DNA of 64,000 nucleotides, from positions 294,284 to 358,283 of the forward strand of contig NMRA01000011.1 in assembly GCA_002633005.1 (NCBI GenBank), given 5' to 3'. The position numbers were made by a program, and so were the translations under genes. The notes below the pieces were generated by a model. The model was given only the letters and a program-made list of their open reading frames with translations. It did not search any database and had not been told where the DNA came from. This DNA comes from Phoronis australis. Taxonomy: Eukaryota > Phoronida > Phoronidae. This document shows, piece by piece, positions 28,001 to 35,099 of the stretch (position 1 is the first letter of the stretch; each line of letters begins with the position of its first letter).

Positions 28001-28317
28001 CCACAACAAACATTTATTTGCACACACCTGCATGGATATCACCACTTTGTATACGCTGAGATGCGTGTGGCTACCACATTTCACCCCAGCCTTGCCGGAA
28101 CACTGAACATCGCATGCACCGTCGCCATCTTTCGGCAATGTCAGAGTTTGGGAACAGAAGCAGAATCTGCCGGCGTATAGTCCTGCGTATTCGTATGAGA
28201 AACGTGAACATTCAGTCATGCAGTCTCCTGGAATTAGGTTTTGAAAGTCATAATTGCTTGGGTTGATCTTGAACTCGCGATCTTCTCTGTTCTCTCGATA
28301 GCATCCGAGAAGATACC
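842..28317 (-). CDS. Polycystin-1-like receptor gene (17 or more exons, incomplete at both ends)
   Basis: Overview entry; exons are listed separately. Read on the minus strand, the spliced exons give a large extracellular, glycosylation-rich protein: WSC, PKD, a beta-rich module ending in KKGDILGY, a series of PKD domains, then REJ. Known members of this family (polycystin-1, PKDREJ, sea urchin REJ proteins) are 11-TM receptors that partner polycystin-2-type channels at cilia or sperm membranes. All internal exon junctions I propose keep the reading phase (for example 12516..12748 out phase 0, 11818..11944 in phase 0). The first exon with a signal peptide, and the GAIN/GPS, PLAT and membrane parts, are not in view; the latter must lie left of base 842. 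I saw no C-type lectin or LDL-A domain in the identified exons. Orthology among PKD1, PKD1L and PKDREJ cannot be settled from this half. Confidence 0.9.
2039..2208 (-). CDS. Polycystin-1-like REJ exon, copy A of a tandem pair
   Basis: Near-perfect duplicate of 3684..3853 with the same acceptor and the same weak donor (CAG|gttcga). I see one coding difference, Leu for Val in TMELMASV. Spliced directly to 842..1036 it reads GSVQ|VKPPP in frame, and so does copy B. Whether this is an alternative exon or an unmerged allele is discussed in the findings. Confidence 0.7.
3684..3853 (-). CDS. Polycystin-1-like REJ exon, copy B of a tandem pair
   Basis: 170 nt, two bases in (acctgttac..tttttag acceptor) and phase 0 out. 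It follows the exon at 5093..5374 in phase, giving YKFFVRHSDEIT, and reads VQLPIGKINTNYTMEVM then TDIFGATTRYSMGSVQ, the REJ pattern LP.G...NNY...v.v.D.fGA.T. The donor CAG|gttcga is weak. An almost identical exon lies 1,645 bp further on (2039..2208). Because 170 is not a multiple of three, only one copy can be in a given mRNA. Confidence 0.85.
5093..5374 (-). CDS. Polycystin-1-like exon: REJ region
   Basis: 282 nt, phase 1 to 1, acceptor tttgatttcag and donor TTTG|gtaaac. It encodes LTISAENRTG, then LCTNKPPVNGTCHIS, then SFMWNISCTGWKDPENEG and AEYKFF. The TN.PP..G.C and C.GW.D motifs are diagnostic of REJ. Confidence 0.95.
6444..6634 (-). CDS. Polycystin-1-like exon: REJ region, cysteine-rich
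   Basis: 191 nt, one base in (acceptor cattcttag) completing AAG, phase 1 out (TCAG|gtaact). Peptide KCARGGLCKRNECGQRINPS, then RLALIGKCREKC, then YTWDMSKW. The spacing I.C....NP...L.L.G.C..C matches REJ between its Ig-like strands. Confidence 0.9.
8070..8401 (-). CDS. Polycystin-1-like exon: REJ region
   Basis: 332 nt, phase 0 in (gttattttcag) and phase 2 out (ATCAA|gtaggt). It continues the REJ landmark as ETFTFEFYCKREN (family: f.W.C), then FCQGPGRIDV, then MQAGVTYEICAYARKNSREQ (family: L..g..Y.f.l.v....r), and ends in VPGDPPSVGI. Co-linear with REJ of polycystin-1. Confidence 0.92.
8818..9690 (-). CDS. Polycystin-1-like exon: last PKD domain and start of REJ
   Basis: 873 nt (291 codons), phase 0 to 0, acceptor gtttttaaag and donor AAC|gtaagt. 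It holds the end of one PKD domain (VGHYNITVNGSNPF), a further PKD domain (CLIVDWGDGSKCNF; YTKEGEFTVNATGFS) and the beginning of the REJ region with its strand-rich segments and the landmark LDAKANTIDPDDTN (family form S.DP D.d). REJ is a multi-domain extracellular region named after the sea urchin receptor for egg jelly and shared with polycystin-1. Confidence 0.95.
9874..10107. mobile_element. Short TIR element (MITE-like) in an intron
   Basis: A 234-bp segment bounded by CTGGGGCCCG and, inverted, CTGGGGTCCG. It lies between exons 10260..10432 and 8818..9690 and is rich in ctta/taag words. It has no coding capacity. The boundaries are an inference from the short TIRs. Confidence 0.45.
10260..10432 (-). 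CDS. Polycystin-1-like exon: PKD core
   Basis: 173 nt, two bases in (gaaataactcag acceptor), phase 0 out (CCG|gtaagg). The peptide starts WSLNMECVEISNPSTRKSC and ends NRLKYRFP, which continues as VGHYNITVNGSN in the next exon and so rebuilds the F..vG.Y.v.v.. signature of a PKD domain across the junction. That is good evidence for both splice sites. Confidence 0.88.
10860..11645. mobile_element. Inverted-repeat element, arms about 150 bp
   Basis: The minus strand of about 10895-11040 and the plus strand of 11470-11630 share cgatccccgggnttcctntt, then ggagttcg/ggggttcg and ggatatctgtttt blocks in the same order. The arms flank an AT-rich core of about 400 bp. Non-coding foldback element in the intron between 11818..11944 and 10260..10432. 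Confidence 0.6.
11818..11944 (-). CDS. Polycystin-1-like exon: PKD N-terminal segment
   Basis: A 127-nt exon, phase 0 in (ctattccag|GTCGAAG) and phase 1 out (GGTG|gtgagt). Peptide VEAYSVLCGQLNVNIQPEI, then KEVEISVEPSCG. It joins in frame on both sides: FTQE|VEAYS upstream and SCG|VWSLNM downstream. It is too short to stand out by length and is supported by splice signals and phase. Confidence 0.85.
12516..12748 (-). CDS. Polycystin-1-like exon: PKD-like domain
   Basis: 233 nt, two bases in and phase 0 out, acceptor gtttccgttacag and donor CAAGAG|gtatat. The peptide begins GQLLNMNLTYPGSL, has VTLDWNNGDIDILELNFG in the GDG position, and STGGIYLTRITVENKVS in the final strands, a recognisable PKD pattern. 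Confidence 0.9.
13264..13431 (-). CDS. Polycystin-1-like exon: end of one PKD domain and start of the next
   Basis: 168 nt, phase 1 to 1, acceptor tctcgtaacag and donor CCGG|gtaagc. It contains IQQYAAVGTYDIIVRAEDAFSN, the closing strands of the preceding PKD domain, then VLDNFTVSHNSPVLLPG, the opening strand of the next. Confidence 0.9.
14006..15211 (-). CDS. Polycystin-1-like large exon: tandem PKD domains
   Basis: 1,206 nt uninterrupted (402 codons), phase 1 to 1, acceptor gtttcgtttcag and donor TCAG|gtgaga. It carries about four and a half PKD or PKD-like repeats of roughly 85-95 residues. The first has VWEFGDSK and YTDVGYFDVTVTCINEIS. The second is degenerate (FALSLNGQNF; LPLVLTATNALG). 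The third has ILFDYGDGENETVC and STPDCFNTSVVVSNPIT. The fourth has VYEYSIDNK and FGTPGSFHVSVTISNPIS. The last starts RPIENIVLQVDPP with FWTYGNGQSD and is completed by the next exon. Sequons are frequent, as expected for an extracellular arm. The exon is much larger than its neighbours, as in other polycystin-1 genes. Confidence 0.95.
15514..15660 (-). mobile_element. MITE, family M (copy 1)
   Basis: About 147 bp. On the minus strand it starts cccgttcagtaacgctagga and ends ggtcctagcgccattgaac, with internal aaaaagcaagactt and cacgtgactttggctaga. The same blocks occur at 32637, 56012 and 56386. It lies in the intron upstream of the large PKD exon. Confidence 0.75.
17375..17578 (-). CDS. Polycystin-1-like exon: PKD domain
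   Basis: 204 nt, phase 1 to 1, acceptor gttcattttag and donor GTGG|gtaatg. It completes the PKD domain begun upstream: GNGITYAWNINGT, then FRKAGSYVIMVKASNAISD, the classic Y.W..ng and F..aG.Y.v.v.a.N strands, and opens the next domain with LVLSGPNIVG. Confidence 0.9.
18393..18885 (-). CDS. Polycystin-1-like exon: rest of the beta-rich module and start of a PKD domain
   Basis: The donor is strong (TCAG|gtgagt, phase 1). The acceptor is chosen by phase: TTTCCGAG|CGATAC at 18886 is the best codon-aligned AG after the phase-0 upstream exon and gives 493 nt. The peptide reads NVCCTGYQILRLN, then LKKGDILGYESDKHIIAVQ, then NITDDTLTDFKV, several strands, and GPDYVAVNQSATFRLLPHSG, which is the N-terminal half of a PKD domain completed by the next exon. 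Several N-x-S/T sequons are present. An N base at 18913 lies just outside the exon under this model. Confidence 0.75.
19483..19649 (-). CDS. Polycystin-1-like exon: start of a beta-rich module
   Basis: 167 nt, acceptor actcctttcag and donor AAG|gtaatg; two bases in, phase 0 out. The peptide starts DPLIEGVGPVTPEG and ends YVTEFEYMAIGTGTVTFK. The EFEYMA..GTVTF pattern, continued in the next exon by a KKGDILGY motif, looks like a jelly-roll-type beta module known to me from polycystin-family and related extracellular proteins (pattern: WEYY..GTVTFQVWR..GDVIGY). The domain name is inference; the exon is well supported by phase and splice sites. Confidence 0.75.
21118..21246. repeat. Two-copy tandem repeat, unit about 65 bp
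   Basis: Units at about 21118-21178 and 21186-21246 share gcagcact.aaaaa.gtg, then ggctata.cccc, then the g.ggtgc..cg blocks. GC-rich compared with its surroundings; intronic, non-coding. Confidence 0.7.
21537..21862. mobile_element. TIR element with arms about 100 bp
   Basis: The left arm (gaataaaaactacaactttt ... ggatgccaggatggctaca, ending about 21640) is matched inverted by the right arm from about 21760. The shared blocks are acaacttttctaaaat, atgtttcgac, ccaccattgtcaa, ttcagagaatggatgccagg and atggctaca. The core has an oligo-T run at 21717-21739. No transposase is seen; a MITE in an intron. Confidence 0.85.
21955..22060. repeat. CA-rich microsatellite
   Basis: Imperfect (CA)n from about 21970 with a pure (CA) block at 22014-22044, followed by (CATA)-like words up to 22060. 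Confidence 0.95.
22070..22268. mobile_element. Short TIR element of about 200 bp
   Basis: Left arm acaccttattcacgcagtcg ... aatgagcctcttttcaggtt; right arm inverted acactttattcactcagtcg ... aatgagcccctttttaggtt, both continuing taaaaacaa. The arms are about 65 bp and leave only about 60 bp of core. MITE, non-coding. Confidence 0.85.
22288..23220. mobile_element. TIR element (about 930 bp) carrying a decayed THAP-like frame
   Basis: The left arm 22288-22400 and the right arm 23108-23220 are inverted copies; both contain catgtcatttttagta, gttcgttgattatcccagac and then a ..gctt.cc.g.. block. The interior contains the THAP-like pseudogene listed separately. The arrangement resembles a DNA transposon that captured or derives from a THAP-domain (P-element-type) gene. 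Confidence 0.75.
22553..23103 (+). pseudogene. Degenerate THAP-like zinc-finger frame inside a TIR element
   Basis: From the ATG at 22553 one frame reads MPHGCCIPGWARYF, then GMQLHRFPKDGTLHS, which fits the N-terminal THAP pattern C..PG....(F)hRFPkD..l. It then breaks: later conserved positions are spread over different frames, and no intact C..HF pair remains. A separate open segment at 22921-23103 is Ser/Pro/Glu-rich (NVPTERTIPRTSSDSS). THAP domains are zinc-dependent DNA-binding modules of P-element transposases and host factors. The assignment rests on a short match. Confidence 0.45.
23613..23793 (-). CDS. Polycystin-1-like exon: linker/beta-rich segment
   Basis: 181 nt, phase 0 in (acceptor gtttgtag|CAAATC) and phase 1 out (CCAG|gtaata). 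The peptide runs from QIAATTGVSVLSP through LSCPNLTATFEEVECTASVY to EASQTILIP. It resembles a PKD-like strand set (..V.CTASVYTG.S..) but lacks a clear GDG loop, so I call it a PKD-like or linker segment. It continues into the exon at 19483..19649. Confidence 0.75.
24225..24242. repeat. Perfect 18-bp palindrome in a foldback-like cluster
   Basis: cgaagcgtcgacgcttcg is its own reverse complement. Around it (23930-24350) the words ataacttcg, atcgaagtta and gaagcttcg recur in both orientations, suggesting a decayed foldback element within the intron. Confidence 0.7.
24846..25053 (-). mobile_element. SINE-like retroposon with 9-bp target duplication
   Basis: tcctaagat occurs at 24846-24854 and again at 25045-25053. 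The minus-strand sequence between them has a pol III B-box-like word gttcgattccc near 25010 and ends in a (gaa) repeat tail at about 24856-24872. Head, short body, simple repeat tail and target duplication together describe a tRNA-related SINE, perhaps 5' truncated because I see no clear A box. The open frame on this strand is read as incidental. Confidence 0.55.
25867..26088 (-). CDS. Polycystin-1-like exon: first PKD domain
   Basis: 74 codons, phase 0 to 0, acceptor ttcatttcag and donor AAT|gtaagg. The peptide starts NLTVNAYPRG and has the PKD fold signature: YQVDKGDG (the usual W.FGDG strand), then FPIPGVYAIHVHATD (the F..pG.Y.v.v.a.N strand). PKD domains are Ig-like beta sandwiches in the extracellular arm. 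It joins in frame to the WSC exon upstream and to the exon at 23613..23793 downstream. Confidence 0.85.
26173..27412. mobile_element. Non-autonomous DNA transposon, about 1.24 kb
   Basis: The left end cgttttatcaaaggtcgtac gcccggtc at 26180-26207 is matched inverted at 27382-27410 (ctgttttatcaaaggttgca cgcccggtc). The interior is AT-rich with no recognisable transposase. It sits in the intron between the WSC exon and the first PKD exon. Confidence 0.7.
28028..28317 (-). CDS. Polycystin-1-like exon: WSC domain
   Basis: Encodes a WSC domain, a cysteine-rich extracellular, putative carbohydrate-binding module found near the N-terminus of polycystin-1. It starts LLGCYREN and has the cysteine pattern C..CMTEC..YAGLYAGRFCFC..ACDVQC..KCG and the closing LSVY, all typical of WSC. 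The acceptor is tacatttccag at 28318 and the exon enters with two bases of a split codon, so an upstream exon must exist. The donor is less certain: CAG|gtgtgt (end 28028, phase 0, matching the next exon) is preferred; AAAGTG|gtgata (end 28043) is the alternative and also leaves phase 0. Confidence 0.9.
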
Positions 28318-30300
28318 CTGGAAATGTACACAGATACAAAGAGATTTGTATTTGCTGATTGTAAAGAATGACTCGGACCTTTACTGCGTGTGCAAAAACA
28401 AAATCTTGTACAAACCTTGTGTCGTTTAGTTTCTTGGAGATTTACAGGAAGATGCACGTGACTTATTATGTCAGATTTGTATTATTCAGAGTGTTACTGT
28501 GGCAGTTAAATTGATACCAGTATACTGGCCGTCTATTGGTAAAAGTTTCTTCAAAAAATCCGAAATTTCCGTGCCGTAAAAAGAAATTTCTTATCTTTTC
28601 AATTTTTAAAAATGATCTTTCAGTCGCTTGTCAGCTAGCCGATTTCATCGCATGATGCAACATGCAGCTCTGTTTGAAAATGTAGCATCTCGACCTGTTG
28701 AAACGAAAGTCAATGAAAACATGCTGACTTTGACAGAAAATATCATGTAAGCACCTGTGCTCATGTATCACCAATTGGAGGAAAGTTTGAAAGATTGTGC
28801 TACACATAACTATTTATTTCGAGTGAAGTTTCAAAAACGGTAGACTTGGAGATTTTGTCGGGAAATTCTCGCCCATGTGGAATTGAAATATTCTCCCGTA
28901 CTCGTAAAAGGTATTTTCTGCAAGAACTGCTTAAACTGTATTTTTCCTGTATTTTTGCGTTCACGTCACTTCACATGACAACTTGGTCATATTATCACTG
29001 CACTAATAGACATATTAAGGCTCAATACCTTTTAGTTTAACAGCTCAGCACTGGTGATTACTACTGCACTGGATATGAAATATTGTTTAAAAGATTTTAT
29101 TAGTATCAGAATACTGTATCTAAATCGATATAGACACATAATATCTATTACATTAGATAGCGCGTTCCAGTCACGATGCTCCTGCATATGACCTCGAAAT
29201 AAAAATCACTAGGCAGTGAACAGCTAAATAAATACTAGAGATTTATAGCATATTCAAGTTGCGTCGAGTGGTCTTGTTATTCAGGCATTTTTAATCTTTC
29301 TGTCTTGAGTGCATGATTTACCTCTGCGAATGAATTGCAGCGTCTGTTTACAAAAGAAAATGACAATGTCAAAGTATGAAGGATCATTAATTCTGAGAGA
29401 GTAATAAGTATGCCACTTCCTTCTTTCAAAGGCTTAAAATTCAATTAAGCCAGAAGCAAAATGTGCTTTGATAAAAGCCTTTGAGGGCAGTTCTTCCTAA
29501 GCAACACCGATGAACAAATGAATTTTTGAGTCATGATGAACGTTGCAGTATGAATTTGTGCCACAACTGTAACTGCGTTTCTGTAACTAATGTGTTAAAC
29601 CTCAGACCGTATCGTATGATTTCTTTCGCCTTTTTATTTAATTTCATTCCGGATTTCTGCAAACACACCCTCTCTTAATATAGTTCTTTATTCACAAAGT
29701 TTTCCGAATATAATCCCCTGGGCTCATATGCACTTTTGGGGCCACAGTAAAACATCTCTACGGTTTCCTAAAATGTGCATTGTCAGTGAGTTCCAAACAA
29801 AACAAGACAACATGAAAATGAGAACTAGGATTTATAACTCAGGGAAAATATCGGTTTTACGCATTTTTGGATTATTTTTTGGATGGGATAGACTTCTTGA
29901 AGTTGTTATCTTTGACCAGAGCTACCAAACAACAAAATCCGTTGTTTTGTGATTTCATTAAAAATCGCCAATTCTCGCTGTTTCAACCAGACATTCGCTG
30001 AAATCAAGACCGGTGGTTTAACCAATTAATACACTTAAGAGGCTCTGCCTTTTAGTGAGTGGGACTTAACTCTGCCAGCAGGGAGTTAAACGGTGACCGC
30101 AGGGGTTGCGGATTCCATTTCACGATGAAGCTGATGTCAGAAAATCAATTGTCTCGCCAACAATGCCTCTTTAAATAGCTTTCTGCACCATTTAATTCGC
30201 ATTATCGGCTATAAAAATGTTTTTTCTGAGACCAGTCCCATCATGGAACCGAGCTTGAAACTCTCGCAACACAGCAGACTCTTTCCGTTTTGTATTAGTT
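28318..30300. other. AT-rich sequence upstream of the WSC exon
   Basis: Presumably the intron before the WSC exon. I see no recognisable exon, RNA gene or repeat; open frames are short and low-complexity. Confidence 0.4.
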
Positions 30301-30334
30301 AAAAACTTCATGAAACGAATTTAACGCAAGTTAG

Positions 30335-30730
30335 TTCAGTCGAAACGTAACCCGAAAAAACTCTTATTCAACACAGCTACAAATATTTTCTGACTTAACT
30401 GAATTTTGGATGATTTTTTAGTTAAATGTCCATTTTTGGTGGTGCAGCACAATCTAAAATGGCCGCCGTACTGATTGATAGCTCACTTATCCATTATGGG
30501 TTCTCACTCAACTGCCGCCATATGCAATGAGATTTCCGGTTAAACCGCGCGCAATTTTTTTCAAAAATATCAATCAGTTGTAAAATAAGGAGAATACAAA
30601 GGGAGATGAAAATTACGAAATGTTTATTATTTAGTGTTATCTTTCGACTGACAATATCCTTTGTTCTAAGGTGGTTAATGTAAACACAAGAGTGTCTTTC
30701 ACAGCTTTCATCGATGATGTCACCGGCCTT
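30335..30730 (-). repeat. Diverged inverted repeat pair, left arm
   Basis: The minus strand of this segment aligns with the plus strand of 34190-34585: atatggcggcag, gagaaccca, gccattttag, aatattt, gtgttgaat, and upstream gatgaaa.ttacga..tgttta. A short peptide is also shared (LRTKDIVSRKI..KHFVIFISLC versus FRTQNEIYHSKDI..KHVVTFIPVC), so a coding origin is possible. Confidence 0.65.
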
Positions 30731-31088
30731 GACAAGCGAGAATTGGCGGTATGCAATGAAATCACGAAAACACAAGAGATTTCACTTTACAATCTATCCA
30801 ATTCAACAACAATGAAAAAATGCGTTTTTTCAACCACAGTAACGACAGTGTCCATTTAACGCTCTCAACTACTATTGATCGCTATGTCAAAGTCGCTGCG
30901 CTCTTCTCTGTTTAAAGACGAAGGTTTATATTTTGGCACTAGAAAGGTATTATAACCAGAGACTCGCAGTACTGCATGTTTTAGTAGGTCGTCGGATAAA
31001 GCAAGATTTGTACGGTTTGTAAAGCCAACAGTACAGCAGTCGTGAACAATCATTACTTGGCCATGATTTTCAGGATTGGGTTACTTAC

Positions 31089-31284
31089 TCATCGGAGACA
31101 AAATGAAATTCAAACCACAGTCACCACTGAAACACAAATCCCCAAGTAACAACATACTATTTGTGCGCCCGGCTTGTGCCCGTGCAATACGGGTATGCTG
31201 AAATAGTCCTACGTCACTGATGGATATAATTAATGCAGACGCGTCCGACGGTACACACACGAAAGAATAATCTACCACTGACAT
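31089..31284 (-). CDS. Possible exon, unrecognised
   Basis: An open minus frame from ATG at 31284 (MSVVDYSFVCVPSDAS...) to a strong donor ATGA|gtaagt at 31088, phase 1. Ends LGDLCFSGDCGLNFILSPM. No family recognised and no signal peptide. A phase-1 exit would suit the WSC exon, which needs one incoming base, but that is weak evidence. Confidence 0.22.
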
Positions 31285-32636
31285 GTCTAAAGGACCGCCC
31301 CCTACCGGTGACAATTTATAGCCTTAAAATTAATGACAGTCATTAGTGAAATCGACGCTTTTCCTGGTTTAAACTGACTGTCTCACGTTTCATAGACCTT
31401 ATTTTCTTACTTCTTTTTTGGCATATGGCTTTTCAGAATCTAATCACACTCCAACTGCTAATGCAAGAGTTTTGGCTACTGCAATGGAAATCCCCAAAGG
31501 CATGTTTCCAACGACGAACCATCAAAAGGGCGTTCTCAAATCAGTGCCCTGTTTGAACTGTAACACCATTGATGTATCTAATACAGAGTATTTCCGTGTA
31601 GGTACAGAACAGAGGAGGCACAGGTATGATTCCAGTCAGCAAGCAAAATTCGCCAAACAGAAATGTTGTAATTGTACAGGTTACCAGAGCTGAACAGACT
31701 GTAATCTACCGTGGGTATCAGTGTACCTGGCACGCTTCATGTTCTACAAACTTAATGGTGCTGTTGTCATGAAAATGTTGACTGTTAAACAACTGTGCGG
31801 TCCACGTCCGTCCATTAATTCCCAATTAATCTTGCAATTTGAATTCAATTGAGCCACTTAAACAAAGTATTGACGATGAAAATTAACGTATGGTGAATTT
31901 GGTAAATTCAGAGACGCACTCTCAATCTTGTCGAACGTGATGATAATCTTTATGGGGCAGGGTGAATACTGAAGTTTTATTTATTTGTAGCAATAATTAG
32001 CGATCTCACGATCTTTGGTTTTAAAAGTGTTTTCATTTTACTCTCTAAGTGGTAGAACTGTGAAACGTGAGGAGTACCGGGAATGAGCGCTATTTTAAAC
32101 AAATAAAAGATTTCGTAACATTTTATTAAGATTGAATTTTCGAAATTGTGTTTGTTGGACGCTATTTTTGCAAATTACAGCAAACTCTAAAAGTTTGATT
32201 TGTCAAGGGGCCCTCCCATTTTCAAATTTTCACAGTCTACACACTGGCAGGCGTTTTGTAAACTATGATTCAAACACCAGTTGACACCCTAAATGGAGGC
32301 ATACAATCAGTAAATTTATGTAAGCTGTTCAACATTAATTAACCAAGTCAGCAAATTAAAACAACATTCAATGACATTCACGAAGGGTGAGGGAGAACGC
32401 AAATGTTATGAGAAATAGCCAGAGGGCAATGACTTGCATTCCGTAGAAGCAATTCATTCGAACGGAAACCGCAAATTCTATCCCGTCAATTAACATTCAA
32501 ACCTCACCAACTAATCACTTTTTTAGTGGCCGCCATTTTACCTAAGCACGCTAGTAAGGCTCCACGTTTAGCTCGCGGTACGCTCGCCTTTCACCCGGGA
32601 TGAGTTTGGGTGATCTTGTTTTATGCGAAGTTCTCG

Positions 32637-32760
32637 CGTCTACAGAACGCTAGAACCCCGCTAGGGCCTGGTTAAAAACAAGACTTCGCGAGATTACGCG
32701 AGACTTTGCCGTGTAGTTTCAACAAGAGCACGTGATTATGGCTACTTTTTTTCTCGCCGC
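32637..32760 (+). mobile_element. MITE, family M (copy 2, diverged)
   Basis: Begins gtctacagaacgctagaacc, then caagacttcgcgagattacg and gagcacgtgatta..ggcta, the family M order; the right end is decayed. Confidence 0.6.
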
Positions 32761-33407
32761 GAGACAGATGATGAACTCTTGACCCTGATCTCATGTTACC
32801 CGAGCCACGTTGTCACACGTTCGCGCCAAACATTCAAGACGCATGCGCTTCGGCAATTGCACCAAATCTGGGCCCTCAACACTGAGTAAACATTTTGAAG
32901 TTTTTCACATCGAATAAGCTTTTAATCAACAATATTCAGATAATATGCTAGTAGGATACCAATTCGCTCCCTCTATCTGTTTTTTGGATTTTTTGTGCTA
33001 CGGGCTACTAAGCGCTTGAGCATATAGTGCTTAGGTTTTCCAATTTTACCCTACGTTAAAACATGCAGACCCTTTGCCTTAATTCGCCTCAAACGCACTT
33101 CACTTAACTTGTAAATTGTTGTTGGTTTAATGATGCATAAACTTAGAAATACAGCAAGTTGTAATAATTTTACGTGGAAATTTATGTTGAATCTTATTTC
33201 TTGCAAAACAACGAAGTTCAAATTAGTAGGCACGAAACATATAAGTATTTCTCTGATAGAGAGAAATTTCTTTTGTACACGTTTTAGTGCTCGCCTTGGG
33301 GAGGAATCGTACACCTACAAACACATGTACCATCACGTTACATCTTGATTTCTAAATTCTACCATAGATTTGTAATTGCTCTTGTACTCCAAGTTTATTC
33401 AACTTAC

Positions 33408-33590
33408 CATCGCTTAAAAACTTTAAAATCCCAAAAATAGTTGCGCTGTCTACTTCCTCAAACCTGTACATTCTCTTGGAATTCACTAGGTTTTGTAAGG
33501 AAAGCGTAATATGTCTGCTTTTGTAATTCAAGCGGCCTTCCCTCACCAGCAGTATATATACAGATCCACGACATAATAGTTTGTCCCCGG
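33408..33590 (-). CDS. Possible exon, unrecognised
   Basis: A minus frame open from a stop near 33600 to a good donor GATG|gtaagt at 33407 (phase 1). The peptide includes LNYKSRHITLSLQNLVNS and YRFEEVDSATIFGILKFLSD. It looks protein-like and exits in the phase the WSC exon requires (..FLSD|GYLLGCY), so it is a candidate for an upstream exon of the polycystin gene. No clear acceptor was found. Confidence 0.3.
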
Positions 33591-34189
33591 CCAATGAATT
33601 TTAGATTAGAGAGCCTTTTTAAAATCGAAATCCACCAACTGATCTCTTAGAGGACATCAAGAGTGGAGAAATCTGTTGTTTACTATAGAAAAAAAACAGG
33701 TGTAGTTTTAAAGGTCTTTGATATAGAGGTACAGTGTGTCAACTAAAATTCCTTGTTTGATACTAGAAGAAGTCAAAGGAGGTAAACTTAGTTGCGAAAA
33801 GAGTCAGTATATTTCTGTAGGAATGGTAATGTCAATGATAACGACGTCGCGTTACCACTGGCCGAATTGTTTCTCATAAACTGGTCGAACTTGGATTTTA
33901 AACTTTTTCGAACCGTGAGAAACCAATCATATTGCTGTGTACAATAAATCGTTGTATCACCCAGATTGTCGCTGGGCTTGAAACAAACGTTTCTATGGCA
34001 ATACATAATCAACTGAGATCAAGCAGTAATGTAACATTGCACCGCCAGTGCGTTACTTCACTAACAAAGGAAAGGGAAGAAGTAAATATTGCGTCCAAGA
34101 ATGACTGATTGCTTTTTTGACACGACGTCTAATTTGCATGTATAAATTTCCGTTGCTACATCAATTAATGCGCTAGATTGAAACTCGCG

Positions 34190-34585
34190 ATGAAACTGGC
34201 AGTGCCAGGTTGTCCGTTATTTTTTTTTTCTTTACGTTCACCAATTTAGAACACAGAATGAGATTTATCATTCGAAAGATATCGCAAAATATAAACACGT
34301 CGTAACTTTCATCCCTGTTTGCGTTCGCTTTATTTTGCTATTTATGTTTGTGTTCTATTTAAGACAGTGTGCGTGTTTCCCCGCAAACCTCATTAAATAT
34401 GGCGGCAGCTGAATGAGAACCCAAATTGCATGAGTCAGTTGTCATTGATTGCCATTTTAGGTGGTGGTGCACCACCAGACATAAAAACTCAATTAAAAAA
34501 TCAAATTAAATTCAGTTAACTGTGATAATATTTGGATTTGTGTTGAATGGGCAATATTTCTGCTAAAGTTTCGACACAACTACTT
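34190..34585 (+). repeat. Diverged inverted repeat pair, right arm
   Basis: Plus-strand partner of 30335-30730 (see there). The peptide FIPVCVRFILLFMFVF is hydrophobic and is preceded by ATGAAACTGGCAGTGCCAGG at 34191; the frame stops shortly after KYGGS. Two dispersed copies of one family, or the arms of a 4.2-kb element. Confidence 0.65.
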
Positions 34586-34877
34586 TGTGTTTTTAATTTG
34601 TTTTGTGGCATTTTTAATTAAAATGAAACAGAAAGAGTATGTTTAAGTTAAATAAACTACAGGTTGGGGCCCCACACAAAGCACAGGCAGAGGTCTGCCA
34701 TATACGAATATCATTGCTTGAATGCTACAAAAGTCCGATTTACTCCTGTTATTATGTTTTGTTGGTATTAATATTCCTGGCCTCTTTTTGGTTGATAAAT
34801 TTTTATCATAAGTATTTATAAGCTTTATAATTTTTGCAGTTATGTTAGACTTGTTATTGGTTGGTTTGTTACTGTAA

Positions 34878-34944
34878 TGTGTGCGCTTTCGTGCTTGTGT
34901 GCATGCGTATGTGTGTGCGTGGATGTGCGTGTGTGTGGGTGGGT

Positions 34945-35002
<58 letters not shown>
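34878..35002. repeat. GT-rich microsatellite
   Basis: Imperfect gtgtgcg repeats leading into an uninterrupted (GT)n block from about 34949 to 35001. Confidence 0.97.
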
Positions 35003-35003
<1 letters not shown>

Positions 35004-35099
35004 TTTATGTGGTAAAAAGTAGTGTTGTTTCTGTGTAATAGACAATTACAATTCGTACATGACTATTCACGGTCGACATAGTTGCAGGCGAACCAAATT

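Noticed and set aside
34878-35002. GT repeat as a regulatory Z-DNA element
   Set aside because: A simple microsatellite explains it; no gene nearby to regulate.
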